Below, one piece after another: positions 26,925-37,260 of a DNA stretch of 46,768 bases. Positions within the stretch are counted from its first letter, which is position 1. Every line of letters begins with the position of its first letter. The notes beneath the pieces are model-generated. The model worked only from the letters and a program-made list of their open reading frames with translations. It did no database searches and was not told the origin of the DNA. The translations under genes were made by a program, and so were the position numbers. The DNA comes from Streptomyces sp. CBMA123 (GTDB lineage: Bacteria > Actinomycetota > Actinomycetes > Streptomycetales > Streptomycetaceae): assembly GCF_014596465.1 (NCBI RefSeq), contig NZ_MECK01000423.1, positions 1 through 46,768 on the forward strand, in the 5' to 3' direction.

Positions 26925-27036
26925 GCGCTCAGGGCCTCAAGTGCTCAGGGCCTCAAGTGCTCAGGGCCTCAAGCGCTCAAGGCCTCAAGTGCTCTGGGCC
27001 TCAAGCACTCAGGGTCCCGAGCGCTCAGGGGCCGAA
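26925..27036. repeat. 16-bp tandem repeat array, seven units
   Basis: Units follow GYGCTCAGGGCCTCAA with increasing divergence. Units 2 and 3 are identical; the last (27021-27036) runs into the 3' end of the kinase gene and includes its stop codon. The array fills the gap between two convergent genes. The unit is not a multiple of three. Confidence 0.9.
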
Positions 27037-28968
27037 GATCTCCTCCACCAGGTCCTCGTCCGAGACGTGGTCCGGCGCCTCGAAGACCACGTCGGCGACG
27101 CCCTTGAGGCCGATGCCCCGCTCCAGCGCGGCCACGTGGGCGGCGCCCTCCTGGTCGGTGGCGAAGTCCCACACCCGCAGGCGCCGCACCAGCATCAGCA
27201 TCTCCAGCCGGCTGATCTTCGGCGTCCGGAGGCGGCGGGTGCCGCCCTTGCGCCCGGCCTGGGCGAGCCGCTGCTGGTAGCCGGCCAGGTCCTGCCAGGC
27301 CTGGACGGTGCTCGGGTGGTGTTCGCCCAGCGAGCGCGCGAGCTCGGGCAGCAGGGCGTGCAGGTGCGCCGTCGCGCCTTGCAGGTCGCCCCGGTTGGCC
27401 AGGTGGACGGCGAGGTCGTGCCGGGCCTTCAGTACCCGGCTGTCCTGCGGGCCCCAGGCCGCGGTGAGGTCCGGCAGCAGTTCGTGCAGCAGCCGGACCG
27501 CGGTGACCGACGAGCCGCTCTCGCCGATGCACCAGGCCAGGTGGTAGCGGGCGCCCAGGGTGTCCGGGTCGGCCGGGCCGAGCGCCGAGCGCATGTCGCC
27601 CACCACGCTGGACAGCAGCCGGATCGCACCGTCCAGATCGCCGGTCCGGCTGAGGTACCAGCTGAAGTCCCGCCAGGCGCCCAGGGTGTCCCGGTCGGCC
27701 GGCCCGAGCGCGGTGACGCTCTCCCGGGCGATCGTCTGCAGCAGGATCGCCGACTCCCCGGCCGTCGCCGCCCGGTACGCGGCCGACCGGCGCTCGCGCA
27801 GCCCGGCCCGGACGGCGTCGTCGGCCGGCGCGGCGACGACCACCGGCGGGGTGGTCAGCGGGGACAGCACGGACGGGATCCCGGCGGGCGGCGCCGGCGG
27901 CATCGCGGGCGGGGCGGGCCGGGCGGACGGAGCAGGCAGGGCGGACGGGGCGACGGGCGGCAGCGGCGGAGGCGCCACCGGCACGGGCGGCACCACCGGA
28001 CCCACCGGACCCACCGCAACCGCGGCCACCGGAGCGGCGGACCCGACGGAATCCGAAGGAGCCGGAGGAGTCGACGGACCCACCGGCCCCGCCCGGTCCA
28101 CCACCGTCGGAACCGCCGCCCCCGCCCCGCCGCCCCGCCACCCGGCCAGCTCGCCGAGCCGCCGCTCGACCGTACGGGCGTCGGCCGGCCGCTGCTGCGG
28201 GTCCTTCGCCAGCAGCTCCGCGACCAGCCCGGCCACCTGCGGCGGCAGTCCGAACTGCGTCGGGTCCAGTGCGGGGGGCGGCTCGTTGAGGTGCTGGTAC
28301 ATCAGCACCGGCGTCGAGTCGCCGCTGAACGGCCGTGCCCCGGTGAAGAGTTCGACGAGGACGCAGCCCAGTGCGTAGAGGTCGGCCCGGCCGTCCACCC
28401 GGCCGCCGGTCCACCGCTCCGGCGCCATGTAGGCGGGGCTGCCGACGATCGTCCCGGTGGTGGTCAGCCCGCCGGCGCCGATGTCCAGCTGGGCGATGCC
28501 GAAGTCCAGCACCTTGAGGTGCCCGGCGTCGGTGATCATCACGTTGTCCGGCTTGATGTCCCGGTGCACCATGCCCGCGTCGTGGGCCGCCGCCAGGGCT
28601 CCGCAGATCTCCCGCCCCCAGCGCAGGCTGAGCGCGGGCTCGGGCAGGCCCGCCCGCAGCACCTCGGTCAGGGTGCGGCCGGTGAGCAGCTCCATCACCA
28701 GGAAGGTGACCTGCTGGTCGGCGAGTTCGCTCTGCCCGAGGTCGTGCACGGTGACGATGTGCGGGTGCGAGAGGTTGCCGGCCGCGCAGGCCTCCCGGAC
28801 GAACCGCAGCGCGGCCTTCGCCTGGTCGCCGCCGTGGTGCCCGATGACCTTGACCGCCACCGGCCGCCGCATCCGGGTGTCCTGGGCCCGCCACACCACT
28901 CCGAAGCCGCCCTGCCCGAGCTTCTCCTGCAACTCGTACCGGCCGTCCAGAACATCCCCGACTCGCAC
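27025..28968 (-). CDS. Serine/threonine protein kinase with TPR-like C-terminus (kinase 2)
   Basis: 647 residues. Kinase domain about 8-270: LGQGGFGVVW, Lys40, VHRDIKPDN (Asp137), DFG at 155-157, YMAPERW. Then comes a Pro/Ala/Gly/Val-rich linker of about 110 residues, and a tetratricopeptide-type region (LGPADRDTLGAWRDFSWYL; LGPADPDTLGARYHLAW) to about 560, followed by a basic then acidic tail. No transmembrane segment. The GTG at 28968 is supported by a G-rich ribosome site. Key residues fall at the same positions as in kinase 1 at 16450, so the two are paralogues. It diverges from the molybdopterin oxidoreductase gene. Confidence 0.93.
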   Translation of the reverse strand: MRVGDVLDGRYELQEKLGQGGFGVVWRAQDTRMRRPVAVKVIGHHGGDQAKAALRFVREACAAGNLSHPHIVTVHDLGQSELADQQVTFLVMELLTGRTLTEVLRAGLPEPALSLRWGREICGALAAAHDAGMVHRDIKPDNVMITDAGHLKVLDFGIAQLDIGAGGLTTTGTIVGSPAYMAPERWTGGRVDGRADLYALGCVLVELFTGARPFSGDSTPVLMYQHLNEPPPALDPTQFGLPPQVAGLVAELLAKDPQQRPADARTVERRLGELAGWRGGGAGAAVPTVVDRAGPVGPSTPPAPSDSVGSAAPVAAVAVGPVGPVVPPVPVAPPPLPPVAPSALPAPSARPAPPAMPPAPPAGIPSVLSPLTTPPVVVAAPADDAVRAGLRERRSAAYRAATAGESAILLQTIARESVTALGPADRDTLGAWRDFSWYLSRTGDLDGAIRLLSSVVGDMRSALGPADPDTLGARYHLAWCIGESGSSVTAVRLLHELLPDLTAAWGPQDSRVLKARHDLAVHLANRGDLQGATAHLHALLPELARSLGEHHPSTVQAWQDLAGYQQRLAQAGRKGGTRRLRTPKISRLEMLMLVRRLRVWDFATDQEGAAHVAALERGIGLKGVADVVFEAPDHVSDEDLVEEIFGP

Positions 28969-29065
28969 GTGCCCCTCCCCCTCCCGTTGTGACGCCCAGA
29001 CTCTACCGACGGCCCTCCCCCCCGGCACGGCCTCGGGCGCGTCTTGTGGATCTTGTCGGATAGGT

Positions 29066-29097
29066 CGCGGCGTTGGGGTGCGTGCCCCAACGCCGCG
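29066..29097. promoter_or_regulatory. Perfect 13-bp inverted repeat between divergent kinase 2 and FdhF-like genes
   Basis: CGCGGCGTTGGGG (29066-29078) and CCCCAACGCCGCG (29085-29097) flank a 6-nt loop. Outer sequences (GTCTTGTGGATC near 29041 and GATCCTCAAGAC near 29109) are also roughly complementary, giving a large imperfect structure of about 85 bp. A second hairpin (GAGCC to GGCTC, 29148-29171) sits just before the ribosome site of the oxidoreductase. Confidence 0.7.
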
Positions 29098-29200
29098 GAC
29101 CCGGCAGGGATCCTCAAGACACGCCCTGGGTGGAAGGATGGACGGGAGAGCCGCGCAACGGTGCGCGGGCTCGCACCAGCACAGTCCGAGGAGCGCAGTC

Positions 29201-31486
<2,286 letters not shown>

Positions 31487-31503
31487 CCCCCCGGACAGCC
31501 CGA

Positions 31504-31537
31504 AGGCCGCCCCGCGTCCGGTGACGCGGGGCGGCCT
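31504..31537. terminator. Strong bidirectional hairpin terminator
   Basis: A perfect 15-bp stem (AGGCCGCCCCGCGTC with GACGCGGGGCGGCCT) and CGGT tetraloop, between the convergent oxidoreductase and NlpC/P60 genes, 17 nt after the former's stop. Confidence 0.9.
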
Positions 31538-31573
31538 CCTCGTGCCGGGCCGGCTCCAGGCCGGTGCCGGGTG

Positions 31574-33109
31574 TCAGTGCAGCAGGCCGCCCAGCGGCAG
31601 CGTGGCCGTGGGGCTGCCCGGCACGGAGGCGCTCGACGAGCCGGTGGTGCTCGGGGTGCCGGTGCCGGTCGGCGTGCCGGTCGGGGTCTGCGTCGGCGTA
31701 CCGGTGGGCGTCCCGGTCGGCGTACCGGTCGGCGTCTGGGTCGGGGTGCCGGTCGGGGTCTGCGTCGGCGTGCCGGTGGGCGTCCCGGTCGGGGTGCCCG
31801 GGTCGGTCGGCGTGCCGGTGCCGCCGGGGGTGGGCGTGGCCGGGGCGGGGGTGGCCGGGGTGCCGCCGGGCGCCGGCGGGTTCGGGGTCTGGTTGGCCGG
31901 GCTGGGCGCGATCGGGGTGGCCGCGTCCCAGCCCTTCGGCAGGTCCGGCACCTTCCAGGTGCCGCCGGCGTCGTCCGCCGCGCCGTCCGGGTCGGGCCGG
32001 ACGGCGCCGAGGATCGGCATCGAGCCGATCGGCGACACCTTGATGAAGGCGCCGGGCCGCGGGGCCTGGACGATGAGTCCGCCGCCGATGTACATCGCGA
32101 CGTGCGAGGCGTCCTGGAAGTAGACGACCAGGTCGCCGGGCCGCAGCTGGTTGAGCGGGACGTGCTGGAGCTGCGCCCACTGTTCCTGGCTGGTGCGCGG
32201 GATGGCCTTCCCGGCGTGCAGCCAGGCCTGCGAGGTGAGGCCGGAGCAGTCGTAGGAGTCCGGGCCGGTGCCGCCCCACAGGTACGGCTTGCCGATCTGG
32301 GCGAGCGCGAAGGCGACGGCGCCGCGACCGGTCAGCGAGGGGGTGCGCTCGCCCTTGCCGAGGGCCCCGGAGGCGAGGAAGGCGAGCTGGGCCTCGTCGG
32401 CCTGGGCCTTCTCCAGCTGTTCGAGTTCGGTCCGCTGGGCGCCGGTCAGCGAGGAGACCAGCTGCTCGACCGAGGCGAGGTCGGCCGCGACCTTGGTCTT
32501 GGCGGCGTCCTGCTGGGTGACCAGCGCCTGGGAGGTCTTGAGGGCGTCCTCGGTCTGCTTCTTCAGTCCGTCGAGCGCTTCCCGGTCGGCCTTCAGCCTG
32601 TCCAGGAACTCGGACTGCGAGCGGCTGGCCGCGGCCAGCAGTTCGGCGATGGTAACGGCCTCGTACGGGTCCTTGGAGAGCAGCAGTTCGGCGTAGGCCG
32701 AGGTGGCGCCGTTGCGGTACTGGGCGGCGGCGAGCTGGGAGGCGATGTCCGTCCCGGCGTCGACCTGCTTCTGCTGCCGGTCGAGCTTGCCCTGGAGGTC
32801 GGTGAGCGCGGTCTGCTGTTCGGTGACCTTGGCGACCGCGCCGTTGTACTGCTCGGTGGCGGCCTCGGCGCTCTGGTAGAGCCCGTGGAGCTGGTCGAGC
32901 AGCGGTCCGAGGGTGGCCTTGGCGGCGGCGAGCGGGTCGGCTCCGGGTGCGACGGCGACGCCGGCGCCGGGGTCGGGGGCGGCGTAGGCGGCCTGGGTGG
33001 CGGCCGGCAGGGCGAGTGCGGCGGCCGCGAGGACGGCTCCGCACCGCAGGGCCGCCCGTACCCAGGGGCGTACCCCTGACGTCTCCGTGCGCTGTGCAGC
33101 CCCGCCCAT
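31574..33109 (-). CDS. Secreted NlpC/P60 peptidoglycan endopeptidase
   Basis: 511 residues. Signal peptide (to about residue 43, ...AAYAAP). A long coiled-coil region (about 70-245), then the NlpC/P60 domain (about 262-370): Cys288 in DSYDCSGL, His336 in DASHVAMYIGGG, and a third position at Gln348 (LIVQAP) where His is more usual. The C-terminal tail is Pro/Thr-rich and repetitive. The layout matches streptomycete cell-wall hydrolases that cut the peptide stem. The ATG at 33109 has GGGGAGGA upstream. It diverges from the phosphate permease with a 360-bp gap. No ydaO-type c-di-AMP riboswitch was found there. Confidence 0.93.
   Translation of the reverse strand: MGGAAQRTETSGVRPWVRAALRCGAVLAAAALALPAATQAAYAAPDPGAGVAVAPGADPLAAAKATLGPLLDQLHGLYQSAEAATEQYNGAVAKVTEQQTALTDLQGKLDRQQKQVDAGTDIASQLAAAQYRNGATSAYAELLLSKDPYEAVTIAELLAAASRSQSEFLDRLKADREALDGLKKQTEDALKTSQALVTQQDAAKTKVAADLASVEQLVSSLTGAQRTELEQLEKAQADEAQLAFLASGALGKGERTPSLTGRGAVAFALAQIGKPYLWGGTGPDSYDCSGLTSQAWLHAGKAIPRTSQEQWAQLQHVPLNQLRPGDLVVYFQDASHVAMYIGGGLIVQAPRPGAFIKVSPIGSMPILGAVRPDPDGAADDAGGTWKVPDLPKGWDAATPIAPSPANQTPNPPAPGGTPATPAPATPTPGGTGTPTDPGTPTGTPTGTPTQTPTGTPTQTPTGTPTGTPTGTPTQTPTGTPTGTGTPSTTGSSSASVPGSPTATLPLGGLLH
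31660..31815. repeat. 12-bp minisatellite within the NlpC/P60 tail
   Basis: Degenerate repeats of a GGTCGGCGTGCC-like unit on the plus strand, coding in the opposite frame for alternating TPTG and TPTQ tetrapeptides, about a dozen copies. Such tracts change length easily by slippage. Confidence 0.8.
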
Positions 33110-33111
33110 GG

Positions 33112-33389
33112 GTGTGTCCTCCCCGCCCTGTCCTGCCCCGGTGGCGCCGTCCGCGGGCTCCCCCGGGGACGACCCGCAGATCCTCCCACGGGTTACTCGG
33201 CGGAAACAGAGCGCACGCGGACCAGGAGGTTAATTTCCGATTGATCTGTTGATCTGTGAGACAGCTCTCAGCAAACGGGGGCGAACCGGGATGTTCTCGG
33301 CTAATGTCCAGCTCAGCGCGGCCCAGGTCACCCCCCGGAAAGCCCCTGGCCACCGTCGGGACACCATCGGAACCACGATTCCCGGCCCA
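33112..33389. other. Intergenic region between NlpC/P60 and phosphate permease genes
   Basis: No gene is seen. The part 33220-33290 is AT-richer than its surroundings and holds a tandem TTGATCTGT/TGATCTGTG and an inverted repeat TGAGA CAGC TCTCA (33257-33270). It probably contains the NlpC/P60 promoter, which I cannot place with confidence. Confidence 0.35.
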
Positions 33390-33411
33390 GTTCACCTTCC
33401 GTTTACCAAGC
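33390..33411 (+). promoter_or_regulatory. PHO box (PhoP operator) upstream of the phosphate permease
   Basis: Two adjacent 11-nt direct repeats, GTTCACCTTCC and GTTTACCAAGC, match the streptomycete PhoP-binding direct repeat unit (consensus beginning GTTCACC). They end 58 bp before the ATG of the PiT gene, a placement expected for phosphate control of pit genes. Confidence 0.72.
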
Positions 33412-33469
33412 AGACCTACGGTCGCGACGTCACCAACGTCCGTGCGACAACTACGACGATTGTTTGGGT

Positions 33470-34654
33470 ATGGAACACATCTCGTTCCTGGTAGCCGTTG
33501 TGATCATCACGGCGCTCGCCTTCGACTTCACCAACGGGTTCCACGACACCGCCAACGCGGCCGCCACCGCGATCGCGACCGGGGCCCTTCGTCCGAAGGT
33601 CGCGGTCACCATCGCGGCCCTGCTCAACTTCGCGGGCGCGTTCCTGTCCGTGAAGGTCGCCACCACCATCTCCGGCGGCATCGTCAACGAGAAGGCGGGC
33701 GTCCACCCCGAGATCATCTTCGCCGCGCTGGCCGGCGCGATCCTGTGGAACCTGCTGACCTGGCTGCGCGGCCTGCCGTCCAGCTCCTCGCACGCGTTGT
33801 ACGGCGGCCTGATCGGCGCCACGATCGTCGGCGTCGGCATGAACGGCGTCAACTTCGACACCGTGATCACCAAGATCATCATCCCGGCGGTCGCCTCCCC
33901 CATCGTCGCCGGCCTCGCCTCCTGGGGCGCCACCAAGCTGGCCTACGCGATCACCCGCAAGGGCAGCGGCGCCGCCACCGACAAGGGCTTCAAGACCGGC
34001 CAGATCTTCTCCTCCTCGCTGATCTCGCTGGCGCACGGCACCAACGACGCCCAGAAGACGATGGGCATCATCACCCTGACCCTGGTCTCGGTCGGCGCCC
34101 TGCCGCACGGCGCGCTGCCCCCCACCTGGGTGATCATCTCGGCGGGCGCCGCGATCGCGCTCGGCACCTACATGGGCGGCTGGCGGATCATCCGCTCGAT
34201 GGGCAAGGGCCTGGCGGACATCAAGCCGCTGCAGGGCTTCGCCTCCGAGTCGGCCGTCTCGACCGTCATCCTGACCTCCTCGCACATGGGCTTCGGCCTC
34301 TCCACCACCCAGGTCTGCACCGGCGGCATCATGGGCGCCGGCCTCGGCGGCCCGAAGCCGGAGCTGCGCTGGAGCCTGGTCCGCCGCATGGTCTACACCT
34401 GGGGCCTGACCCTGCCGGCCGCCGGCCTGGTCTCCGGCGGGGCGGCCGTACTGGCCCGCCAGGGCACCTGGGGCGTCGCCCTGGTCGGCGCCGTGCTGGT
34501 GGCCGGTTCGGCCACGATGTGGATGATCTCCCGTCGCCAGCCGGTCAGCGCGGACAACGTCAACGACGTCCCCGAGATCACCCCCGTCGAGATCACCTCG
34601 GCCAACCCGACGGGCGCCGCCCCGACCCCCGCCTCGACCACGGTCGCGGCCTGA
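33470..34654 (+). CDS. Low-affinity inorganic phosphate transporter, PiT family (PitH2-like)
   Basis: 394 residues, integral membrane protein. Seen: the PiT signatures FDFTNGFHDTANAAAT near the N-terminus and SLAHGTNDAQKTMGIITL in the second half, plus GLPSSSSHALYGGLIGA. These duplicated motifs form the phosphate/cation site. The sequence resembles S. coelicolor PitH2. The ATG at 33470 gives MEHISF, as in homologues; the ribosome site is weak. A PHO box lies upstream. A small membrane protein gene follows 26 nt after the stop, probably co-transcribed. The C-terminal tail is Pro/Thr/Ala-rich. Confidence 0.94.
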   Translation: MEHISFLVAVVIITALAFDFTNGFHDTANAAATAIATGALRPKVAVTIAALLNFAGAFLSVKVATTISGGIVNEKAGVHPEIIFAALAGAILWNLLTWLRGLPSSSSHALYGGLIGATIVGVGMNGVNFDTVITKIIIPAVASPIVAGLASWGATKLAYAITRKGSGAATDKGFKTGQIFSSSLISLAHGTNDAQKTMGIITLTLVSVGALPHGALPPTWVIISAGAAIALGTYMGGWRIIRSMGKGLADIKPLQGFASESAVSTVILTSSHMGFGLSTTQVCTGGIMGAGLGGPKPELRWSLVRRMVYTWGLTLPAAGLVSGGAAVLARQGTWGVALVGAVLVAGSATMWMISRRQPVSADNVNDVPEITPVEITSANPTGAAPTPASTTVAA

Positions 34655-34680
34655 GCGCCGCAGGCTGAGGAGCACTCACC

Positions 34681-34929
34681 ATGCACATCAAGTGGAACGC
34701 CCTGGCCCAGACCGCCGGCATCAGCTTCGGCGTCACCGTCGCCGTGGTCGCCGTCTTCGCCCTCGGCATCCTGGCGCTGTCCCGCCGGGAGGCCGCGCTG
34801 GGCGCCCGTGAGGCGGGCGGCCAGGCGGCCGGCGGCGGCCGGCCCGCGCTGCTGGCCGGCGCGTACGCCTGCTTCGCGCTCTGCGCCTGCGCCGTGGTCT
34901 ACGGCCTGGTGCTGATCGCCGCGCCGTAG
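34681..34929 (+). CDS. Small membrane protein downstream of the phosphate permease
   Basis: 82 residues with two hydrophobic segments (about 10-32 and 57-79) and a short Gly/Ala/Arg-rich linker. GAGGAG precedes the ATG at good spacing, and it is tightly linked to the PiT gene. Small proteins like this commonly sit next to pit in streptomycetes. The function is unknown; a role as an accessory of the permease is inferred from position only. A terminator follows. Confidence 0.85.
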   Translation: MHIKWNALAQTAGISFGVTVAVVAVFALGILALSRREAALGAREAGGQAAGGGRPALLAGAYACFALCACAVVYGLVLIAAP

Positions 34930-34946
34930 CCCCTCCGGAACGCCGA

Positions 34947-34981
34947 ACGGGCCGGGGAGTGTCGAACACTCCCCGGCCCGT
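34947..34981. terminator. Strong bidirectional hairpin terminator
   Basis: A perfect 16-bp stem (ACGGGCCGGGGAGTGT with ACACTCCCCGGCCCGT) and a 3-nt loop, between the convergent small-protein and MFS genes. Confidence 0.9.
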
Positions 34982-35001
34982 CGCGCGTATCCCCGCGCCG
35001 G

Positions 35002-36555
35002 TCAGCTCTCCTGGGTGGTCCTCAGCGCGGTCTCCCGGATGAACAGCACGGTGACGAAGGCCAGGGCCGCGAAGGGCGCGGCCCACAGGAAGACGGTGCC
35101 CACGCCGTGGCCGAAGGCGTCGGTCACCAGCGGCAGGATCGGGGCCGGCAGCTTCGCCAGGTCCGGGATGCCACCGCCGGCCGCCGCGTGCCCGGCCGGG
35201 ATGTGCGCCGCGGCCAGGTTCTCGGTCAGGTAGTGGCCGACCTTGTTGGTCATCAGCGCGCCCAGCGCGGAGACGCCCATCGCGCCGCCCATGGTGCGGA
35301 AGAAGGTGACGACGGAGCTGGCCGCGCCGAGCTCGTGCCGGGGCACCGTGTTCTGCACCGCGAGCACCAGGTTCTGGCTGGTCAGGCCGAGGCCGACGCC
35401 GGTGATCGCCATGTAGAGGGAGAGCAGCCCGTAGTTCGTGTCGACCCGGGCGGTGCCGAGCAGCCCGAAGCCGATCGCGAGCAGCGCGGTGCCGGTGACC
35501 AGGTAGGCCTTCCACTTGCCGTACTTGGTGATCAGCCGGCCGGCCACGGCGGAGGAGACCGCCAGGCCGATGATCATCGGCAGGGTCATCAGGCCGGCCG
35601 TCGTCGGCGACTTGTCCCGGGCCAGCTGGAAGTACTGGCTGAGGAAGGTGGTCGCGCCGTACATCCCGACGCCGACCAGCACGCTGGCGATCGCGGCCAG
35701 GGTGACGGTGCGGTACTTGAACAGGGACGGCGGGATGACCGGCTCGGCGGCGCGGCGCTCGACCACCACGGCCAGCGCGGCCAGCAGCACGCCGCCGCCC
35801 ACCATCGCCGCGGTCTGCCAGGACAGCCAGGGGTAGTTGGTGCCGGCCAGCGTGATCCAGATCATCAGCAGACTGACGGCGGCGGTGATGACCAGCGCGC
35901 CCAGGTAGTCGATCTTCACCGAGCGCTTGACCACCGGCAGCTTGAGCGTGCGCTGCACCACCAGGATCGCGGCCAGCGCGAACGGGATGCCGACGTAGAA
36001 GCACCAGCGCCAGCCGAGCCAGGAGGTGTCGACGATGACGCCGCCGATCAGCGGGCCGCCGATGGTGGCGAGGGCGAAGACCGCACCGAAGTAGCCGCTG
36101 TACCGGCCGCGCTCGCGCGGCGGGACCATCGCGGCCAGGCAGATCTGGCCGAGCGCGACGACACCGCCGGCGCCGATGCCCTGGAGGGCGCGGCAGGCGA
36201 TCAGTTCGCCGGTGTTCTGCGAGAGGCCGGCCAGCGCGGAGGTGGCGATGTAGATCAGCAGGGCTATCTGCAGCAGCAGCTTCTTGCTGGCCAGGTCGGA
36301 GAGCTTGCCCCAGATCGGGGTGGAGGCGGTCAGCGTGAGCAGGGCCGCGGTGATGACCCAGGTGTAGGCGGACTGGCCGCCGTGCAGGTCGGTGAGGATG
36401 TGCGGCAGGGCGTTGGAGACGACGGTCGAGGAGAGCACGGCCACGAACAGGCCGAGCAGCAGTCCGGACAGTGCCTCCATCACCTGCCGGTGGGTCATCG
36501 GTCGGTCGTCGACGGCGGCTGCGGTGCCGGTCGAGGCCTCGGTGGTCACGGTCAT
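35002..36555 (-). CDS. MFS drug exporter, DHA2 family
   Basis: 517 residues with about 14 hydrophobic segments. Seen: the N-terminal GLFVAVLSSTVVSNALPHI, motif A-like GKLSDLASKKLL, ALQGIGAGGVVALGQ, the motif C region GPLIGGVIVD, and the LGWRWCFYVGIPFA loop typical of EmrB/LfrA-type exporters. The ATG at 36555 is selected because GAAGGA lies 6 nt upstream; an in-frame ATG at 36606 lies inside the operator region and lacks a ribosome site. It is downstream of a marR gene on the same strand with a composite operator between them, so MarR repression relieved by a drug-like ligand is likely. Confidence 0.92.
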   Translation of the reverse strand: MTVTTEASTGTAAAVDDRPMTHRQVMEALSGLLLGLFVAVLSSTVVSNALPHILTDLHGGQSAYTWVITAALLTLTASTPIWGKLSDLASKKLLLQIALLIYIATSALAGLSQNTGELIACRALQGIGAGGVVALGQICLAAMVPPRERGRYSGYFGAVFALATIGGPLIGGVIVDTSWLGWRWCFYVGIPFALAAILVVQRTLKLPVVKRSVKIDYLGALVITAAVSLLMIWITLAGTNYPWLSWQTAAMVGGGVLLAALAVVVERRAAEPVIPPSLFKYRTVTLAAIASVLVGVGMYGATTFLSQYFQLARDKSPTTAGLMTLPMIIGLAVSSAVAGRLITKYGKWKAYLVTGTALLAIGFGLLGTARVDTNYGLLSLYMAITGVGLGLTSQNLVLAVQNTVPRHELGAASSVVTFFRTMGGAMGVSALGALMTNKVGHYLTENLAAAHIPAGHAAAGGGIPDLAKLPAPILPLVTDAFGHGVGTVFLWAAPFAALAFVTVLFIRETALRTTQES

Positions 36556-36614
36556 CTGGGTCCTTCGGCGAGGCGGGCGGAGTGCGGTGCGGGGATACGC
36601 GGGCATGAAAATTT

Positions 36615-36657
36615 GTTGCCTTAAGCAACCATACGACCGATGGTTGACTAAGGCAAC
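36615..36657 (-). promoter_or_regulatory. Composite MarR operator overlapping the MFS promoter
   Basis: GTTGCCTTAAGCAACCAT (36615-36632) and ATGGTTGACTAAGGCAAC (36640-36657) form an 18-bp inverted repeat with two mismatches and a 7-nt spacer. Each arm is itself a near-palindrome (TTGNCTNAGGCAA type). Read on the minus strand, TTGCCT and TATGGT with a 17-nt spacer make a good -35/-10 pair inside the repeat. Repressor binding would block polymerase directly. Confidence 0.78.
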
Positions 36658-36698
36658 TTTCTTCAAGCTCCAGTAAAGACCGCGCCCGGACGGCCCGC

Positions 36699-37148
36699 TC
36701 ACTCCGCCGGCGACTCCTCCAGCACCTCGTTGAAGCGGTGCAGCAGCTCGGCGAACCGGTCCACGTCCTCCCGCGGCCAGCCGCCCATCACCTCGCGCAC
36801 CCGCCGCATCCGGACATCCCGGGCGGACTCGTAGCGCCGCCTGCCGTCCTCGGTCAGCGAGACCAGCGCCGCCCGACGGTCCAGCGGGTCCGCCTCCCGG
36901 GCGACCAGGTCGAGCTCCTCCAGCGCGCGGATCTGCCGGCTCACCGTCGCCTTGCCGACCGCGAAGTGCACGCCGACGTCCGTCATCCGCACCCGTCCGG
37001 CCTGCTCGATGTAACCGAGCATGCTGTACGCCATGCCGTCCAGCCCGGGGTGCACCCGGCGTGAGAGTTCGGCCACTCTCGCGCGGCCCCGCCGGAACAT
37101 CAGCCCGACCTCACGCTCCACCGCCACCAGGGCTTCCTCGTCCGTCAC
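36699..37148 (-). CDS. MarR family transcriptional regulator
   Basis: 149 residues with a winged helix: RVRMTDVGVHFAVGKATVSRQIRALEELDLVAREADPLDRRAALVSLTEDGRR, the recognition helix (VGKATVSRQIRALE), then the DxRDxR-like wing as DPLDRRAALVSLT. The GTG at 37148 is preceded by no ribosome site, but GATACT lies 6 nt upstream, a -10 at leaderless distance, so a leaderless mRNA is plausible. It likely represses the exporter downstream and perhaps the divergent membrane-protein gene. Confidence 0.9.
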   Translation of the reverse strand: MTDEEALVAVEREVGLMFRRGRARVAELSRRVHPGLDGMAYSMLGYIEQAGRVRMTDVGVHFAVGKATVSRQIRALEELDLVAREADPLDRRAALVSLTEDGRRRYESARDVRMRRVREVMGGWPREDVDRFAELLHRFNEVLEESPAE

Positions 37149-37206
37149 CGCGTCAGTATCGCCCAGTGGCAGTGGCCGAGAACCGGCGCGGGAGGTAGGA
37201 CAACCC

Positions 37207-37214
37207 AACTAGTT
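37207..37214. promoter_or_regulatory. AACTAGTT palindrome in the marR / membrane-protein divergent region
   Basis: A perfect 8-bp palindrome in an AT-richer stretch (37205-37250) between the marR start and the gene at 37261. It is a candidate half of an operator. It does not match the TTGCCTTA pattern of the operator at 36615. Confidence 0.3.
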
Positions 37215-37260
37215 CATGGTATTAAGTATCCGTTTTCCGCCGATACGCAAGGAGATGTGG

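Noticed and set aside
26925..27036. CRISPR or phage attachment repeats
   Set aside because: Units abut with no spacers and derive from the adjacent gene end; no Cas or integrase gene is present.
31660..31815. CRISPR-like array
   Set aside because: The repeats are 12-bp degenerate coding units without unique spacers.
33110..33469. ydaO-type c-di-AMP riboswitch upstream of the NlpC/P60 gene
   Set aside because: The conserved core expected for that motif, with its CAGCTAACCCGGTAGGC-like end, is not present on the minus strand.
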